A stretch of 64,000 nt of DNA from Streptomyces griseiscabiei (GTDB lineage Bacteria > Actinomycetota > Actinomycetes > Streptomycetales > Streptomycetaceae), in NCBI RefSeq assembly GCF_020010925.1, contig NZ_JAGJBZ010000004.1, positions 641,548 through 705,547 of the forward strand. The letters are read 5' to 3'. The position numbers and the translations under genes are program-made. The notes beneath the pieces were generated by a model. That model saw nothing but the letters and a program-made list of their open reading frames with translations. It was not told the DNA's origin and did not search any database. Below are positions 42,735-51,485 of the stretch, piece by piece (positions within the stretch are counted from its first letter, which is position 1; each line of letters begins with the position of its first letter).

Positions 42735-43460
42735 TCAGCGCAGCCGGGTCTCCAACCCGTCCAGCACCCGGTCGAGGCCGTACCGGAACCCCTCCTCCCG
42801 GGCCGCCCGCGGATCCGTGCCGCGCTGCTGGGCGTAGCCCTCGCGCAGCAGCGGATGGTCCTGGGCGGCCTCCTCGGCGGCCGGCCACAGCTGTTCGACC
42901 ATGGTCCGCTCGTCCTGGCCGCTGCGGGCGAGGACGTTGAGCCAGGCGGCCTCGCCGGTGGCCATGCCCGTGACGTACGCGACGAGCGTCGTGACCGCCC
43001 GGTCGGCCTCACCGGCCGGGAACCCGGCGCCGGTCAGCAACTTCAGCATGCCCTCCGAGACCCGCATCGAGTTCGGGCCGAGGTGGGACATGCCCATCTC
43101 GCCGAGCACGGAGGCGAGCCAGGGGTGGCGCAGGATCGTGGCCCGCAGACTGTGGGCGCAAGCGGCGGCGTCCGTACGCCAGTCGGCCGGGTCGGGGGCG
43201 GCACGGACCTCGATCTCGCCGTAGACCTCGTCCACGGCCAGCTCCAGCAGCTCGTCCTTGTTGGCGACATGACGGTAGAGCGAGGTCGCGCCGGCGCTCA
43301 GCCGCCCGCCGAGCTTGCGCATGCTCAGCGCGTCGATGCCCTCCTCGTCGAGCAGCCGCAGCGCCTCCGCCACGATGTGCTCCCGGCTCAGCGCGGGCTG
43401 CTCCCGCCCGGTCCGGGGCCGGGTCCACACGGACGGGAACCCCTCCTGCTTCGGTGACAT
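42735..43460 (-). CDS. TetR/AcrR family regulator (TetR C-terminal type)
   Basis: A 241-residue regulator starting at ATG 43460 with GGAGAGG seven bases upstream. The DNA-binding domain is near residues 24-70 (HIVAEALRLLDEEGIDALSM, LGGRLSAGATSLYRHVANKD). The C-terminal half has the TetR_C ligand pocket features. It converges on the ABC exporter operon, stops 44 bp apart, and may regulate it, though the usual arrangement would be divergent. Upstream DNA (43470-43550) consists of short imperfect tandem repeats. Confidence 0.88.
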   Translation of the reverse strand: MSPKQEGFPSVWTRPRTGREQPALSREHIVAEALRLLDEEGIDALSMRKLGGRLSAGATSLYRHVANKDELLELAVDEVYGEIEVRAAPDPADWRTDAAACAHSLRATILRHPWLASVLGEMGMSHLGPNSMRVSEGMLKLLTGAGFPAGEADRAVTTLVAYVTGMATGEAAWLNVLARSGQDERTMVEQLWPAAEEAAQDHPLLREGYAQQRGTDPRAAREEGFRYGLDRVLDGLETRLR

Positions 43461-43631
43461 GGCGGCGCCTCTCCTCTGCTGCGTACGGCTCTGCCGCGTA
43501 CGACTCTGCTGTGCACGGCTCTGCGTACGGTCGACGCCACCAGCGTACGGTGTGCGCACGCGCGGCGATGCGGTCGGCCGGCCGGAGTGGGCTGCGAGGC
43601 GGTCGGACGTCCGGAGCGGGCCGCGAGGCGG

Positions 43632-45305
43632 TCAGACCTCCGGGACCCGGCGGAACATCCCCGCCACCGCCAGCTCCCCCTCGATCCGCCCCACCGCCTC
43701 CCGCAGCCCGGGCAGCACCTCCGCCACGCACTCCTCGACCGACCGCCGGCTGCTGTGCATCGCGACGTTCACCGCGGCGACGACCCGCCCGCCCCGCTCC
43801 CGCACCGGTACGGCGATGGATCGCAGGCCTTCCTCCAACTCCCCGTCCACCAGGGCGAATCCGGCGTCCCGTACGCCTTCCAGCACGGCCAGCAGCTCCG
43901 CTCGGCCGGTGACCGTGTGCGGGGTCAGCCGGGCGGGGCTCTGCGGCAGCGGGACCTCGGGCAGCAGATCGGCGAGCATCACCCGCCCCAGCGAAGTCGC
44001 GTACGCCGGCAGCCGGGTGCCGAGGGTGATGTTGACGCTCATGATGCGGCTGGTGGCGACCCGGGCCGTGTACTGCACCTCGTCCCCGCCCGCGGTGAGG
44101 ATCGCCAGGGACGCCGAGTCGTGCACGCGCGCGGAGAGTTCGGCGAGATGCGGGGCGGCGATCCGGGGGAGCGGCAGCATCGACAGGGGCGGGAAGCCCA
44201 GGTCCAGCACCCGGGGCGTGAGCCGGAAGACCCGGTCGTACGACTCCACGTACCCGAGGTGTTCGAGGGTGATCAGCGCCCGTCGGGCCGTCGCCCGCGC
44301 GAGCCCGGTGGCCTGGGCGACCTCCGTCAGCGTCAGCTCGGCCCGCCCCTCGCCGAACGAGGTGATGACCGTGAGCCCCCGGGCGAGCGACTCGACGAAC
44401 TCCCGGCCCAGCTCCTGTTTGGAGGCACCGGTCCAGGCGGCGAGACCGGTCCCCCCGGCTCCGACGGCGGCCGGTGCTCGCGGGGGCCGCAGCTCGCGCT
44501 CCATCTCCGCCACGGTCGCCCGCAGCCGGGGCAGCAGGGTCGTGCGGAGCGAGTCCGCCGTGTGGCGGCTCGTGTGGCTGACGACGCTCGCCACACACGC
44601 GATCCGTCCCGTACGCGGGTCGCGCACGGGTACGGAGACCGCCACCAGCCCCGGCTCGATCAACTGGTCGTCCAGGGCCCACCCCTGGGCGCCCGCACGG
44701 GCCGTACGGTCCTCGAAGTCGTCGTACGCGCCGCCGCGCGGAGGCACCGCCGGGAAGCCGTGGCCCTCCGGGTCGGCCGTGCGGCGGGTCCGCCACCGGG
44801 CCCAGTCCGCCGGGTCCCACTCGGTGGCGAACAGCGGGCCGGGCGCGGTGCGTTCGGCGGGCAGGAGGTCGCCGATGCGGAAGCTGAGGGACATCGCGCG
44901 GCGGCGGGTGGCCTGGTGGATGAAGCGGACGCCGTCCCGGTCGCGGACCGCGAGGGACACGGACTCGTCGAGTTCGTCGGCGAGGGTGTCGGCGTGGGCG
45001 TCGAGGAGGCGGGGGAGGCGGAGGGCGGCGAGGTAGGCGTTGCCCAGCTCCATGAGGCGGGGGGCGAGGACCGCGTCGCGGCCGTCCAGCCGTACGTAGC
45101 CCATGCGGGTCAGGGTCGCCGTGATCCGGTCGACCGTGGAGCGCGCGAGTCCGGTGGCCCGCTCCAGGGCGCTCGGGCTCAGCGTCCCGTCCGCCTCGGT
45201 GAGCCGGCGCAGCACGGTGATGCCCCGCATCAGGGGTGCGACGGCTTCGGCGGGCGCGGGGGGTGTGGAGGGGGTGGTGGTCGCGCCGGGGGCGTTCGGG
45301 AGCAT
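43632..45305 (-). CDS. Tandem (double) IclR family regulator
   Basis: A 557-residue protein made of two complete IclR units. The first has an HTH at about residues 25-80 (LSPSALERATGLARSTVDRI) and an effector domain to about 260. The second has an HTH at about 295-350 (LTLTEVAQATGLARATARRA) and another effector domain to the end (IMSVNITLGTRLPAYATSLG). Fused IclR pairs occur in streptomycete regulators of aromatic catabolism such as PcaR-like proteins. No aromatic pathway genes are visible here, so the target is open. Confidence 0.88.
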   Translation of the reverse strand: MLPNAPGATTTPSTPPAPAEAVAPLMRGITVLRRLTEADGTLSPSALERATGLARSTVDRITATLTRMGYVRLDGRDAVLAPRLMELGNAYLAALRLPRLLDAHADTLADELDESVSLAVRDRDGVRFIHQATRRRAMSLSFRIGDLLPAERTAPGPLFATEWDPADWARWRTRRTADPEGHGFPAVPPRGGAYDDFEDRTARAGAQGWALDDQLIEPGLVAVSVPVRDPRTGRIACVASVVSHTSRHTADSLRTTLLPRLRATVAEMERELRPPRAPAAVGAGGTGLAAWTGASKQELGREFVESLARGLTVITSFGEGRAELTLTEVAQATGLARATARRALITLEHLGYVESYDRVFRLTPRVLDLGFPPLSMLPLPRIAAPHLAELSARVHDSASLAILTAGGDEVQYTARVATSRIMSVNITLGTRLPAYATSLGRVMLADLLPEVPLPQSPARLTPHTVTGRAELLAVLEGVRDAGFALVDGELEEGLRSIAVPVRERGGRVVAAVNVAMHSSRRSVEECVAEVLPGLREAVGRIEGELAVAGMFRRVPEV

Positions 45306-45380
45306 GGGGTCACGGTAATGCGCCCGGGCTGCGCCGCTGAGCCGGGCGCCTGATAGCTCGGGGGTGCGGGGTTCTCCGGC

Positions 45381-45596
45381 GGGTGCGGGTCCGGTGGGGC
45401 TTCTCGCGCAGTTCCCCGCGCCCCTGAAAGCCACAGGCCCTGCGGGCCTGAAAGCTACAGGCCCTGCGGGCCTGAAAGACCACAGGCCCTCGGGCCTGAA
45501 AGACCACGGGGCCTGCGGGTTGAAAAGCATGGGGCGTAGCCCCGGCTTTTCAGGGGCGCGGGGAACTGCGCGAGAAGCCCCACCGGAGCCGCACCC
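45381..45596. repeat. Large inverted REP-like element with 4 x 24-bp internal tandem repeat
   Basis: Two 49-base arms (45381-45429 and 45548-45596) are inverted copies with one mismatch. The sequence TTCTCGCGCAGTTCCCCGCG is in the left arm. Between them are four 24-bp tandem units (45430-45525) of the form GCYACAGGCCCTGCGGGCCT plus GAAA, themselves palindromic, and a short GGGGC-containing spacer. It sits between the IclR start and the metalloprotease stop. Related sequence occurs elsewhere (see 55224). Confidence 0.9.
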
Positions 45597-45625
45597 GACA
45601 ACGAACCCCCTCACCCAGCCACCCC

Positions 45626-46942
45626 TCACCGCCGACGAACCACGACCCGATGGTTCCCCCCGACATCCACCCCGGCCACAGCGATCTCCACCCCCGCCCG
45701 CACGTCCTTGAACGTCTCCCCGGCGACGAGCGGCGCGTCGGACAGCTCGGCGTGGACATTGGGACTGCGCGTACACCCCCCGCTGTCGCGACGCGCGTCA
45801 TGGACCTTGACGGGCCCGTTCCCGGTGTCGACGGTCGCGTCCACCCGGTACACCAGCACCCCCGGCCGGCACACCGCCGCGTCGTTCCCCGCCCGCGTCC
45901 GCAACTCCGCCACGTACGCCGCCCGCGAGCTGAGCGGCACCACGACCAGCTTCGAACCCCCCGCCGCGGCCAGCGGCGTCAGGGTGTGCTCCGCGGAGCC
46001 GACCGCCGCCACACACGCGACCTGCGTCTCGTCGAGCCATCCGAGCTTCCACTTGTGCCAGCCCAGCAGATCGTTGTCGACGCCCCAGTCCTCGCTCATG
46101 ATGTCCCAGTGCCCGACCGCGCCCCCGCCCTCGTGCGTGTAGAGGTCGGGCAGCCCGAAGACATGGCCGTTCTCGTGCGGAAGCACCCGGTACCCGGTCT
46201 CGTGGTACGAACCGGAGCCGTCGTCCTGGCGGCTGTAGACGAACGACGCGTTGGCGACCGGCACCCCGTCCGCGACCGGTGCCTCACGGTTCCCGGCGAA
46301 GGTCACCGACAGGACGGTGTCGAGGGCGGAGGGGCCCGCGTTGGGGGTGACGAGGACGTTGACGAGGTCGTACGACCGGAAGTCCACCAGCGGATCGGCG
46401 GCCCGCACCATGTCCTGGACCAGCCGGCGGTAGCCGGGGTCGAAGGGGGCGCCGCGCTCTATGCCGTACGAGCGGAACGACTTCGGCATCCGCAGCCATT
46501 CGGTGAGCGGGGCCTCGGGACGGTAGTCGATACGGCCGTAGCTGCTGGTCCTGAACCACTTCTGGGTCTGCGGGGCGAACTCCGCGAAGCGGTCCATCGC
46601 GCTGCCCTCGCCGGGCGCGTCGGAGAAGTCGATCATCAGGTTGAGGGCGCGGACCGTGCCGGTGGAGCGGGAGTAGCCGGGCGGGGTCGGGATGCCCTCG
46701 GACATCTGGATGCCGAGCGGGCCGCGGATCATGCAGGGGCCGAGCGCCGAACCGCGGGCCAGGGCCGTGGACCCCGCGGCCCGCGTCGTCTCCTTCGCCA
46801 TCAGATGCCCGGTGCCGGCGGAGCTGCTGACCGCGAACGTGAGGGCGGCGACGGAGGCGAGCGCGACGACCCGGCGCGGACGTATCCGGCGCGGGGGTAT
46901 GCGGCGCGGAGGTATCCCGTCCAGGCGGAACCGCTGCTGCAT
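45626..46942 (-). CDS. M6 family metalloprotease (secreted)
   Basis: A 438-residue protein. The basic N-terminus (PPRRIPPRRIRPRR) precedes a hydrophobic signal core (about 25-45), suggesting secretion. The zinc site is HENGH (256-260), within LPHENGHVFGLPDLY, the M6 (InhA-like) form of HExxH; the following Asp and a Met-turn-like IMSEDWGVDN support it. Two cysteines, at 70 and in the C-terminal region, may form disulfides. It would digest extracellular proteins. It starts divergently from the TetR gene at 47245. Confidence 0.92.
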   Translation of the reverse strand: MQQRFRLDGIPPRRIPPRRIRPRRVVALASVAALTFAVSSSAGTGHLMAKETTRAAGSTALARGSALGPCMIRGPLGIQMSEGIPTPPGYSRSTGTVRALNLMIDFSDAPGEGSAMDRFAEFAPQTQKWFRTSSYGRIDYRPEAPLTEWLRMPKSFRSYGIERGAPFDPGYRRLVQDMVRAADPLVDFRSYDLVNVLVTPNAGPSALDTVLSVTFAGNREAPVADGVPVANASFVYSRQDDGSGSYHETGYRVLPHENGHVFGLPDLYTHEGGGAVGHWDIMSEDWGVDNDLLGWHKWKLGWLDETQVACVAAVGSAEHTLTPLAAAGGSKLVVVPLSSRAAYVAELRTRAGNDAAVCRPGVLVYRVDATVDTGNGPVKVHDARRDSGGCTRSPNVHAELSDAPLVAGETFKDVRAGVEIAVAGVDVGGNHRVVVRRR

Positions 46943-47244
46943 GCCCGAGCCCTTCGCTCCACGGCAGCCGCCCGGTGACGAGGCTGCACCCTTCCGATCA
47001 CCCTGTGTCGAGGGGTGCGCGGGCGCGCGCTGGAAGGGCCGAACGTGGGGAACGTGGGTCTGTCACCGGCACGGGGCCACCGCCCGCCGGTATGTGACCC
47101 AGGTCACTCGAAAAGTCTTCGGTACGGGAAATAACCGGGGATCGTTTCCCCGTTTAGCCATGTGTCCGAGCGAAACGGGGACTCCATCCCCGGATCGTCA
47201 CCGGGCGCCCCCCACACCACTGGATCGGGAAGAAGGAGTACGCC
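46943..47244. other. Divergent promoter region of metalloprotease and TetR gene
   Basis: No gene in these 302 bp. It contains the dyad at 47135-47193 and GAAGGAG just before the TetR start. Confidence 0.6.
47135..47193. promoter_or_regulatory. Imperfect 21-bp inverted repeat upstream of TetR gene
   Basis: Arms at 47135-47155 and 47173-47193 share CCGGGGAT and CCCCGTTT in inverted order, 16 of 21 bases paired, 17 bp apart. Position 52 bp before the TetR GTG suggests an autoregulatory operator. Confidence 0.6.
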
Positions 47245-47910
47245 GTGGAGACCGCCACCGCCACCGCCACCTCCGTACGTCGCAAGGTGCCCCGCCCGCG
47301 GGCCGACGCCCTGCGCAACCGGGAGCGGATCGTCACCGCCGCGCGGGAGATGTTCGTGGAGTTCGGCCCCGAGGTGCCGCTCGACGAGATCGCCCGCCGG
47401 GCGGGCGTCGGCAACGCCACGCTGTACCGCAACTTCCCCGACCGGGACGCACTGGTCCGCGAGGTCGTCTGCTCGGTCATGGACCGTACGGCGCTCGCGG
47501 CCGAGGCCGCGCTCACCGAGACCGGTGACGCGTTCGAGGCGCTGTCGCGCTTCGTGCACACCTCGGCCGACGAACGGGTCAGCGCGCTCTGCCCGATGGT
47601 CCAGAGCACGTTCGACAAGCACCACCCCGACCTGGAGGCGGCGCGCGAGCGTCTGGAGGAGCAGGTCGAAGGCATCATGAAGCGCGCCCGGGACGCCGGG
47701 CAGCTCCGCGCCGACGTGGGCGTCGGAGACCTGATGATCGCCGTCAGTCAACTCAGCAGGCCGCCGGCCGGCACCCAGTGCGCGGGCGTCGACCGCTTCG
47801 TCCACCGCCACCTGCAACTGTTCCTGGACGGGCTGCGCGCCCCGGCCCCCTCCGAACTGCCCGGTGCACCCGTGACCGTGGAGGACCTACGGAGGCCCTG
47901 CTCGCCCTGA
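47245..47910 (+). CDS. TetR family regulator
   Basis: A 221-residue protein with GTG start, GAAGGAG six bases upstream. The HTH spans about residues 27-70 (RIVTAAREMFVEFGPEVPLD, RRAGVGNATLYRNFPDRDAL). The C-terminal ligand domain contains VQSTFDKHHPDLEAARERLE. The MFS gene at 48135 is on the same strand 224 bp downstream; such TetR/EmrB-QacA pairs are frequent, so it probably represses that pump. Confidence 0.9.
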   Translation: METATATATSVRRKVPRPRADALRNRERIVTAAREMFVEFGPEVPLDEIARRAGVGNATLYRNFPDRDALVREVVCSVMDRTALAAEAALTETGDAFEALSRFVHTSADERVSALCPMVQSTFDKHHPDLEAARERLEEQVEGIMKRARDAGQLRADVGVGDLMIAVSQLSRPPAGTQCAGVDRFVHRHLQLFLDGLRAPAPSELPGAPVTVEDLRRPCSP

Positions 47911-48050
47911 CCCAGCGGCCCTGACCCACCCCGGCCCCGACCCACCGACCCCACGGCTGTCGACGACGACAGGCCGCTACCCCCCGACGCCCTTTTTCAC
48001 CACCTGACACCGATCGCCACCGATTGCCGGCGATCGCCACCGATCTTTCC

Positions 48051-48122
48051 GTCCCGAAGTCCCGAAGTCCCGAAGTCCCGTAGTCCCAAAGTCCTGAAGT
48101 CCCGTAGTCACGAAGTCCCGAA
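48051..48122. repeat. 9 x 8-bp tandem repeat in the leader of the MFS gene
   Basis: Nine consecutive 8-base units of the form GTCCCGAA with a few changes (GTCCCGTA, GTCCCAAA, GTCCTGAA, GTCACGAA). They end 12 bp before the ATG at 48135, in the place of the ribosome-binding site. Confidence 0.95.
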
Positions 48123-48134
48123 GTGGGTATCCCC

Positions 48135-49694
48135 ATGTCCGAAACAGTCGGCACATCCAAGACATCTCGGATGTCCAAGACATCCGAGAGCAACGACGCG
48201 CACGCCACCCGCTGGAAAGCGCTCGTCTTCATCGCCCTGGCCCAGCTGATGGTCGTGCTCGACGCCACCATCGTGAACATCGCCCTCCCGTCCGCCCAGC
48301 AGGACCTCGGGATATCGGACGGCAACCGCCAGTGGGTCATCACCGCGTACGCGCTGGCCTTCGGTGGTCTGCTCCTCTTCGGCGGCCGTATCTCCGACAT
48401 CTGGGGCCGCAAGCGCACCTTCGTCACCGGTCTGATCGGCTTCGCCGGTGCCTCCGCGCTGGGTGGCGCGGCCACCGGTGAGGCGATGATGCTGGGCGCC
48501 CGCGCGCTCCAGGGCGCCTTCGGCGCGCTGCTCGCGCCCGCCGCGCTCTCCCTCCTCGCGGTGATGTTCACCGACGCCAAGGAGCGCGCCAAGGCGTTCG
48601 GCATCTACGGCGCGATCGCCGGTGGCGGCGGCGCCGTGGGCCTCATCCTCGGCGGTTTCCTCACCGAGTACCTGGACTGGCGCTGGACGTTCTTCGTCAA
48701 CATCCCGTTCGCGATCATCGCGGCGGTCGGCGCGTACCTCGTCATCCGTGAGCCCGAGGGCGGCCGCAACCGCTCCCCGCTCGACATCCCCGGCGTGGTG
48801 CTGTCCACCCTGGGCCTGGTCTCCCTCGTCTACGGCTTCACGCGGGCCGAGTCCGACGGCTGGGGCGACTCGATGACGATCACCCTGTTCGTCGCCTCGG
48901 CGGTGCTCCTCGCGGCCTTCGTGTTCGTCGAGTCCAAGGTGAAGGCCCCGCTGCTGCCCCTGCGTGTGCTCCTGGAGCGCAACCGCGGCGGTGTCTACCT
49001 CTCCCTCGGCCTCGCGATCATCGCGATGTTCGGCCTGTTCCTCTTCCTCACCTACTACCTGCAGATCGTGAAGGGGTACTCCCCGGTCAAGACCGGTTTC
49101 GCCTTCCTGCCCATGATCGCGGGCATGATCATCGGCTCGACCCAGATCGGCACCCGGCTGATGACCCGGGTCGCGCCGCGCCTGCTGATGGCCCCCGGCT
49201 TCCTGGTCGCCGGCCTCGGCATGCTGCTGCTGACGCAGATGGAGGTCGACTCCTCGTACGCCGCCCTGCTCCTGCCGGCCCAGCTGCTGCTCGGCCTCGG
49301 TATGGGTACGGCGTTCATGCCGGCGATGTCCCTGGCGACCCACGGCGTCGAAGCACGTGACGCGGGCGTGGCCTCCGCCATGGTCAACACCTCCCAGCAG
49401 GTCGGCGGCGCCATCGGTACGGCTCTGCTGAACACGATCGCGGCCTCGGCCACCACGTCCTACATCGCGGACCACATAGGATCGGCCACCTCGAAGCCGG
49501 CCGCCCAGCTGGTCCAGCTGGAGGGCATGGTCAACGGCTACACCAACGCCATCTGGTTCGCCGTGGCCATCCTCGTGGCCTCCGCCGCCATCGCCTTCAC
49601 CCTCGTCACGACGGGCAAGCCCGACATGACGGCGACGACGGCCGAGGGCGAGGACGCGACGAACGAGGTCAAGGTCCCGGTGATCGCCCACTGA
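48135..49694 (+). CDS. MFS transporter, DHA2 (EmrB/QacA) family
   Basis: A 519-residue protein with fourteen hydrophobic segments and the DHA2 motifs: LDATIVNIALPSAQQDLG near residue 44, GRISDIWGRKR in the first loop, and a proline/glycine-rich motif C (GAIAGGGGAVGLILGG). The N-terminal 25 residues are Ser/Thr/Lys-rich. It exports drugs or metabolites by proton antiport. The ribosome site is weak and preceded by 8-bp repeats. A terminator follows. Confidence 0.93.
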   Translation: MSETVGTSKTSRMSKTSESNDAHATRWKALVFIALAQLMVVLDATIVNIALPSAQQDLGISDGNRQWVITAYALAFGGLLLFGGRISDIWGRKRTFVTGLIGFAGASALGGAATGEAMMLGARALQGAFGALLAPAALSLLAVMFTDAKERAKAFGIYGAIAGGGGAVGLILGGFLTEYLDWRWTFFVNIPFAIIAAVGAYLVIREPEGGRNRSPLDIPGVVLSTLGLVSLVYGFTRAESDGWGDSMTITLFVASAVLLAAFVFVESKVKAPLLPLRVLLERNRGGVYLSLGLAIIAMFGLFLFLTYYLQIVKGYSPVKTGFAFLPMIAGMIIGSTQIGTRLMTRVAPRLLMAPGFLVAGLGMLLLTQMEVDSSYAALLLPAQLLLGLGMGTAFMPAMSLATHGVEARDAGVASAMVNTSQQVGGAIGTALLNTIAASATTSYIADHIGSATSKPAAQLVQLEGMVNGYTNAIWFAVAILVASAAIAFTLVTTGKPDMTATTAEGEDATNEVKVPVIAH

Positions 49695-49717
49695 GGGACG
49701 ATCTCGACGCACGACTA

Positions 49718-49767
49718 CGGGGCGGGGGCGGGACAGCGGCGAAGCCGCTTGTCCCGCCCCCGCCCCG
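49718..49767. terminator. Long terminator hairpin after the MFS gene
   Basis: A nearly perfect GC-rich stem of about 23 bp with a GAA loop and a single bulged T, 24 bp after the MFS stop and before the convergent MarR gene. Confidence 0.85.
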
Positions 49768-49869
49768 TCAGGCATGCGGGGAACCGTGCGACCGGTCCCC
49801 ACCGGCCCCGCGGGTCCCCACCACGGAAATCCCTCCTACCGCACAAGCCCTCTTACCGCACAGGCCCTC

Positions 49870-50376
49870 CTACCGCAGCCAAGGCAGGTCCGCCCCCGCC
49901 TCGCTCGGCTGCAACCCCTCCGCCACGATCTCCATGATCTCGCCGAGGGCCTTCTGCTGCTCCGCCGAGAGCCGGTCGAACAGTGCCTGCCGCACCGCCG
50001 CCACATGCCCCGGCGCGCTCTTCGAGAGCATCTCGTACCCGCCGTCGGTGAGCACCGTGAACTGCCCCCGCTTGTCCGAGGGGCAGTCCTCGCGCCGCAC
50101 CCATCCGTTCTTCTCCAGCCGCGCCACGGCGTGCGACAGCCGCGACCGCGTGATCTTCGTCTGCATCGCCAGTTCCGTCATCCGCAGCCGCCGCTGCGGC
50201 GCCGAGGACAGCACCACCAGCAGGTGGTAGTAGAGGTGCGGCATGCCCGCGTCGCGCTGCAGCTGACGGTCGAGATGGTCCTCGAACAGGGCTGTCGCGT
50301 GCACATAGGCGAGCCAGGTGCGCTGCTCCTCGTCGGTGAGCCAGCGGGGTTCTTCCTCAGCGGATGGGGTCGTCAT
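49870..50376 (-). CDS. MarR family regulator
   Basis: A 168-residue protein with the MarR winged helix (LRMTELAMQTKITRSRLSHA, RLEKNGWVRREDCPSDKRGQ, the wing with the DxR motif). It is divergent from the extradiol dioxygenase at 50587 across a 210-bp AT-rich gap, which makes that enzyme its probable target. Effector unknown. Confidence 0.92.
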   Translation of the reverse strand: MTTPSAEEEPRWLTDEEQRTWLAYVHATALFEDHLDRQLQRDAGMPHLYYHLLVVLSSAPQRRLRMTELAMQTKITRSRLSHAVARLEKNGWVRREDCPSDKRGQFTVLTDGGYEMLSKSAPGHVAAVRQALFDRLSAEQQKALGEIMEIVAEGLQPSEAGADLPWLR

Positions 50377-50544
50377 GCCCCCACTGTACGAGGCTCCTTC
50401 TTGAAATTTGAACTATAGAGATGTAAGGTGAAGCAATAAATATTGAGACTTCAACTACTGGGGAGTTAGCGGAGTCTCAGGTAGACAGAAGCGACCGCCG
50501 GGCCCGCCGAAGCGTGTGAGGCGTATGTGTCGTGCGGATCGCGT

Positions 50545-50564
50545 GCGTATACGGGTGTATACGC
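50545..50564. promoter_or_regulatory. Perfect 20-bp dyad upstream of dioxygenase
   Basis: GCGTATAC-GGGT-GTATACGC lies 22 bp before the dioxygenase ATG, near the ribosome site. With the AT-rich tract at 50400-50450 (including CAATA-AA-TATTG at 50434-50445), it is a candidate binding site for the adjacent MarR protein. Confidence 0.6.
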
Positions 50565-50586
50565 GTGTAAAGAGGGAGTCACCCCT

Positions 50587-51372
50587 ATGTCCGCCGCCAC
50601 CGCCGAGCGCATGCCCGCCCTGTATCTGAGCCACGGGGCCCCGCCGCTCGCCGACGACCCGATCTGGCCCGGCGAACTCGCCGCCTGGGCCGCGACCCTG
50701 CCCCGCCCCAAGGCCGTCCTCATGGTCTCCGCCCACTGGGAGGAGGCCCCCCTCGCCCTCGGCGCGGTCGATCCCGTCCCCCTCGTCTACGACTTCTGGG
50801 GCTTCCCCGAGCACTACTACACGGTGAAGTACGGCGCCCCGGGCGCCCCCGAGCTGGCCGCCTCGGTCCGCAAGCTCCTCCAGGCCCCCGGCACCCCCGT
50901 CCAGGACATCCCGGACCGGGGTCTCGACCACGGCGCGTACGTCCCCCTCGTCGAGATGTTCCCGGACGCCGACATCCCGGTCCTGCAGATCTCCATGCCG
51001 ACGCTGGACCCCGTGAGGCTGATGGACATCGGCCGCAGGCTCGCGCCGCTGCGCGACGAGGGCGTGCTGATCATCGGCTCCGGCTTCTTCACCCACAACC
51101 TCGCCGCCCTCCGCCAGCCCGGCATCCCCACCTGGTCCGCCGAGTTCGACGACTGGGGCCGGCGTGCCCTCGAATCCCGCGACTGGGACGGCCTCCTCGA
51201 CTTCCTCCACAAGTCCCCGGCCGGACAGCTGGCCCACCCCCGCACCGAGCACTTCGCCCCGCTCTTCGTCACGATGGGCGCGGCCGAGGCCGCCGGTGAG
51301 CTGGACGCCCAGAGGTCGGTGATCGACGGCTTCTGGCTGGGCCTGGCGAAGCGGTCGGTGCAGTTCGGCTAG
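50587..51372 (+). CDS. Class III extradiol ring-cleavage dioxygenase (YgiD/DODA-like)
   Basis: A 261-residue protein from ATG 50587, GGGAG nine bases upstream. Metal ligands and active-site residues are plain: His16 in LYLSHGAPP, His50 in VSAHWE, His115 in GLDHGAY, His170 in GFFTHNL and His in HFAPLFV near 224. It belongs to the LigB/4,5-DOPA dioxygenase family, which cleaves catechols next to the hydroxyl pair using Zn or Fe. The physiological substrate is not known. It is regulated presumably by the divergent MarR. Confidence 0.93.
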   Translation: MSAATAERMPALYLSHGAPPLADDPIWPGELAAWAATLPRPKAVLMVSAHWEEAPLALGAVDPVPLVYDFWGFPEHYYTVKYGAPGAPELAASVRKLLQAPGTPVQDIPDRGLDHGAYVPLVEMFPDADIPVLQISMPTLDPVRLMDIGRRLAPLRDEGVLIIGSGFFTHNLAALRQPGIPTWSAEFDDWGRRALESRDWDGLLDFLHKSPAGQLAHPRTEHFAPLFVTMGAAEAAGELDAQRSVIDGFWLGLAKRSVQFG

Positions 51373-51382
51373 GCGCCGCCTC

Positions 51383-51421
51383 GGCCGGGGTCGCTTACCC
51401 GGGAGGTCATCGACCCCGGCC
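51383..51421. terminator. Terminator hairpin after dioxygenase
   Basis: An 11-bp stem GGCCGGGGTCG/CGACCCCGGCC with a 17-base loop, 11 bp after the dioxygenase stop. Confidence 0.7.
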
Positions 51422-51485
51422 CCGCCGCCTGTCAGGCTCGACGGCGTACGGAACCCGACCGAGCCGACCGACCGGAGGGACGCCC

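Noticed and set aside
45430..45525. 24-bp repeat units as a CRISPR array
   Set aside because: The units abut without unique spacers and form part of an inverted REP-like element.
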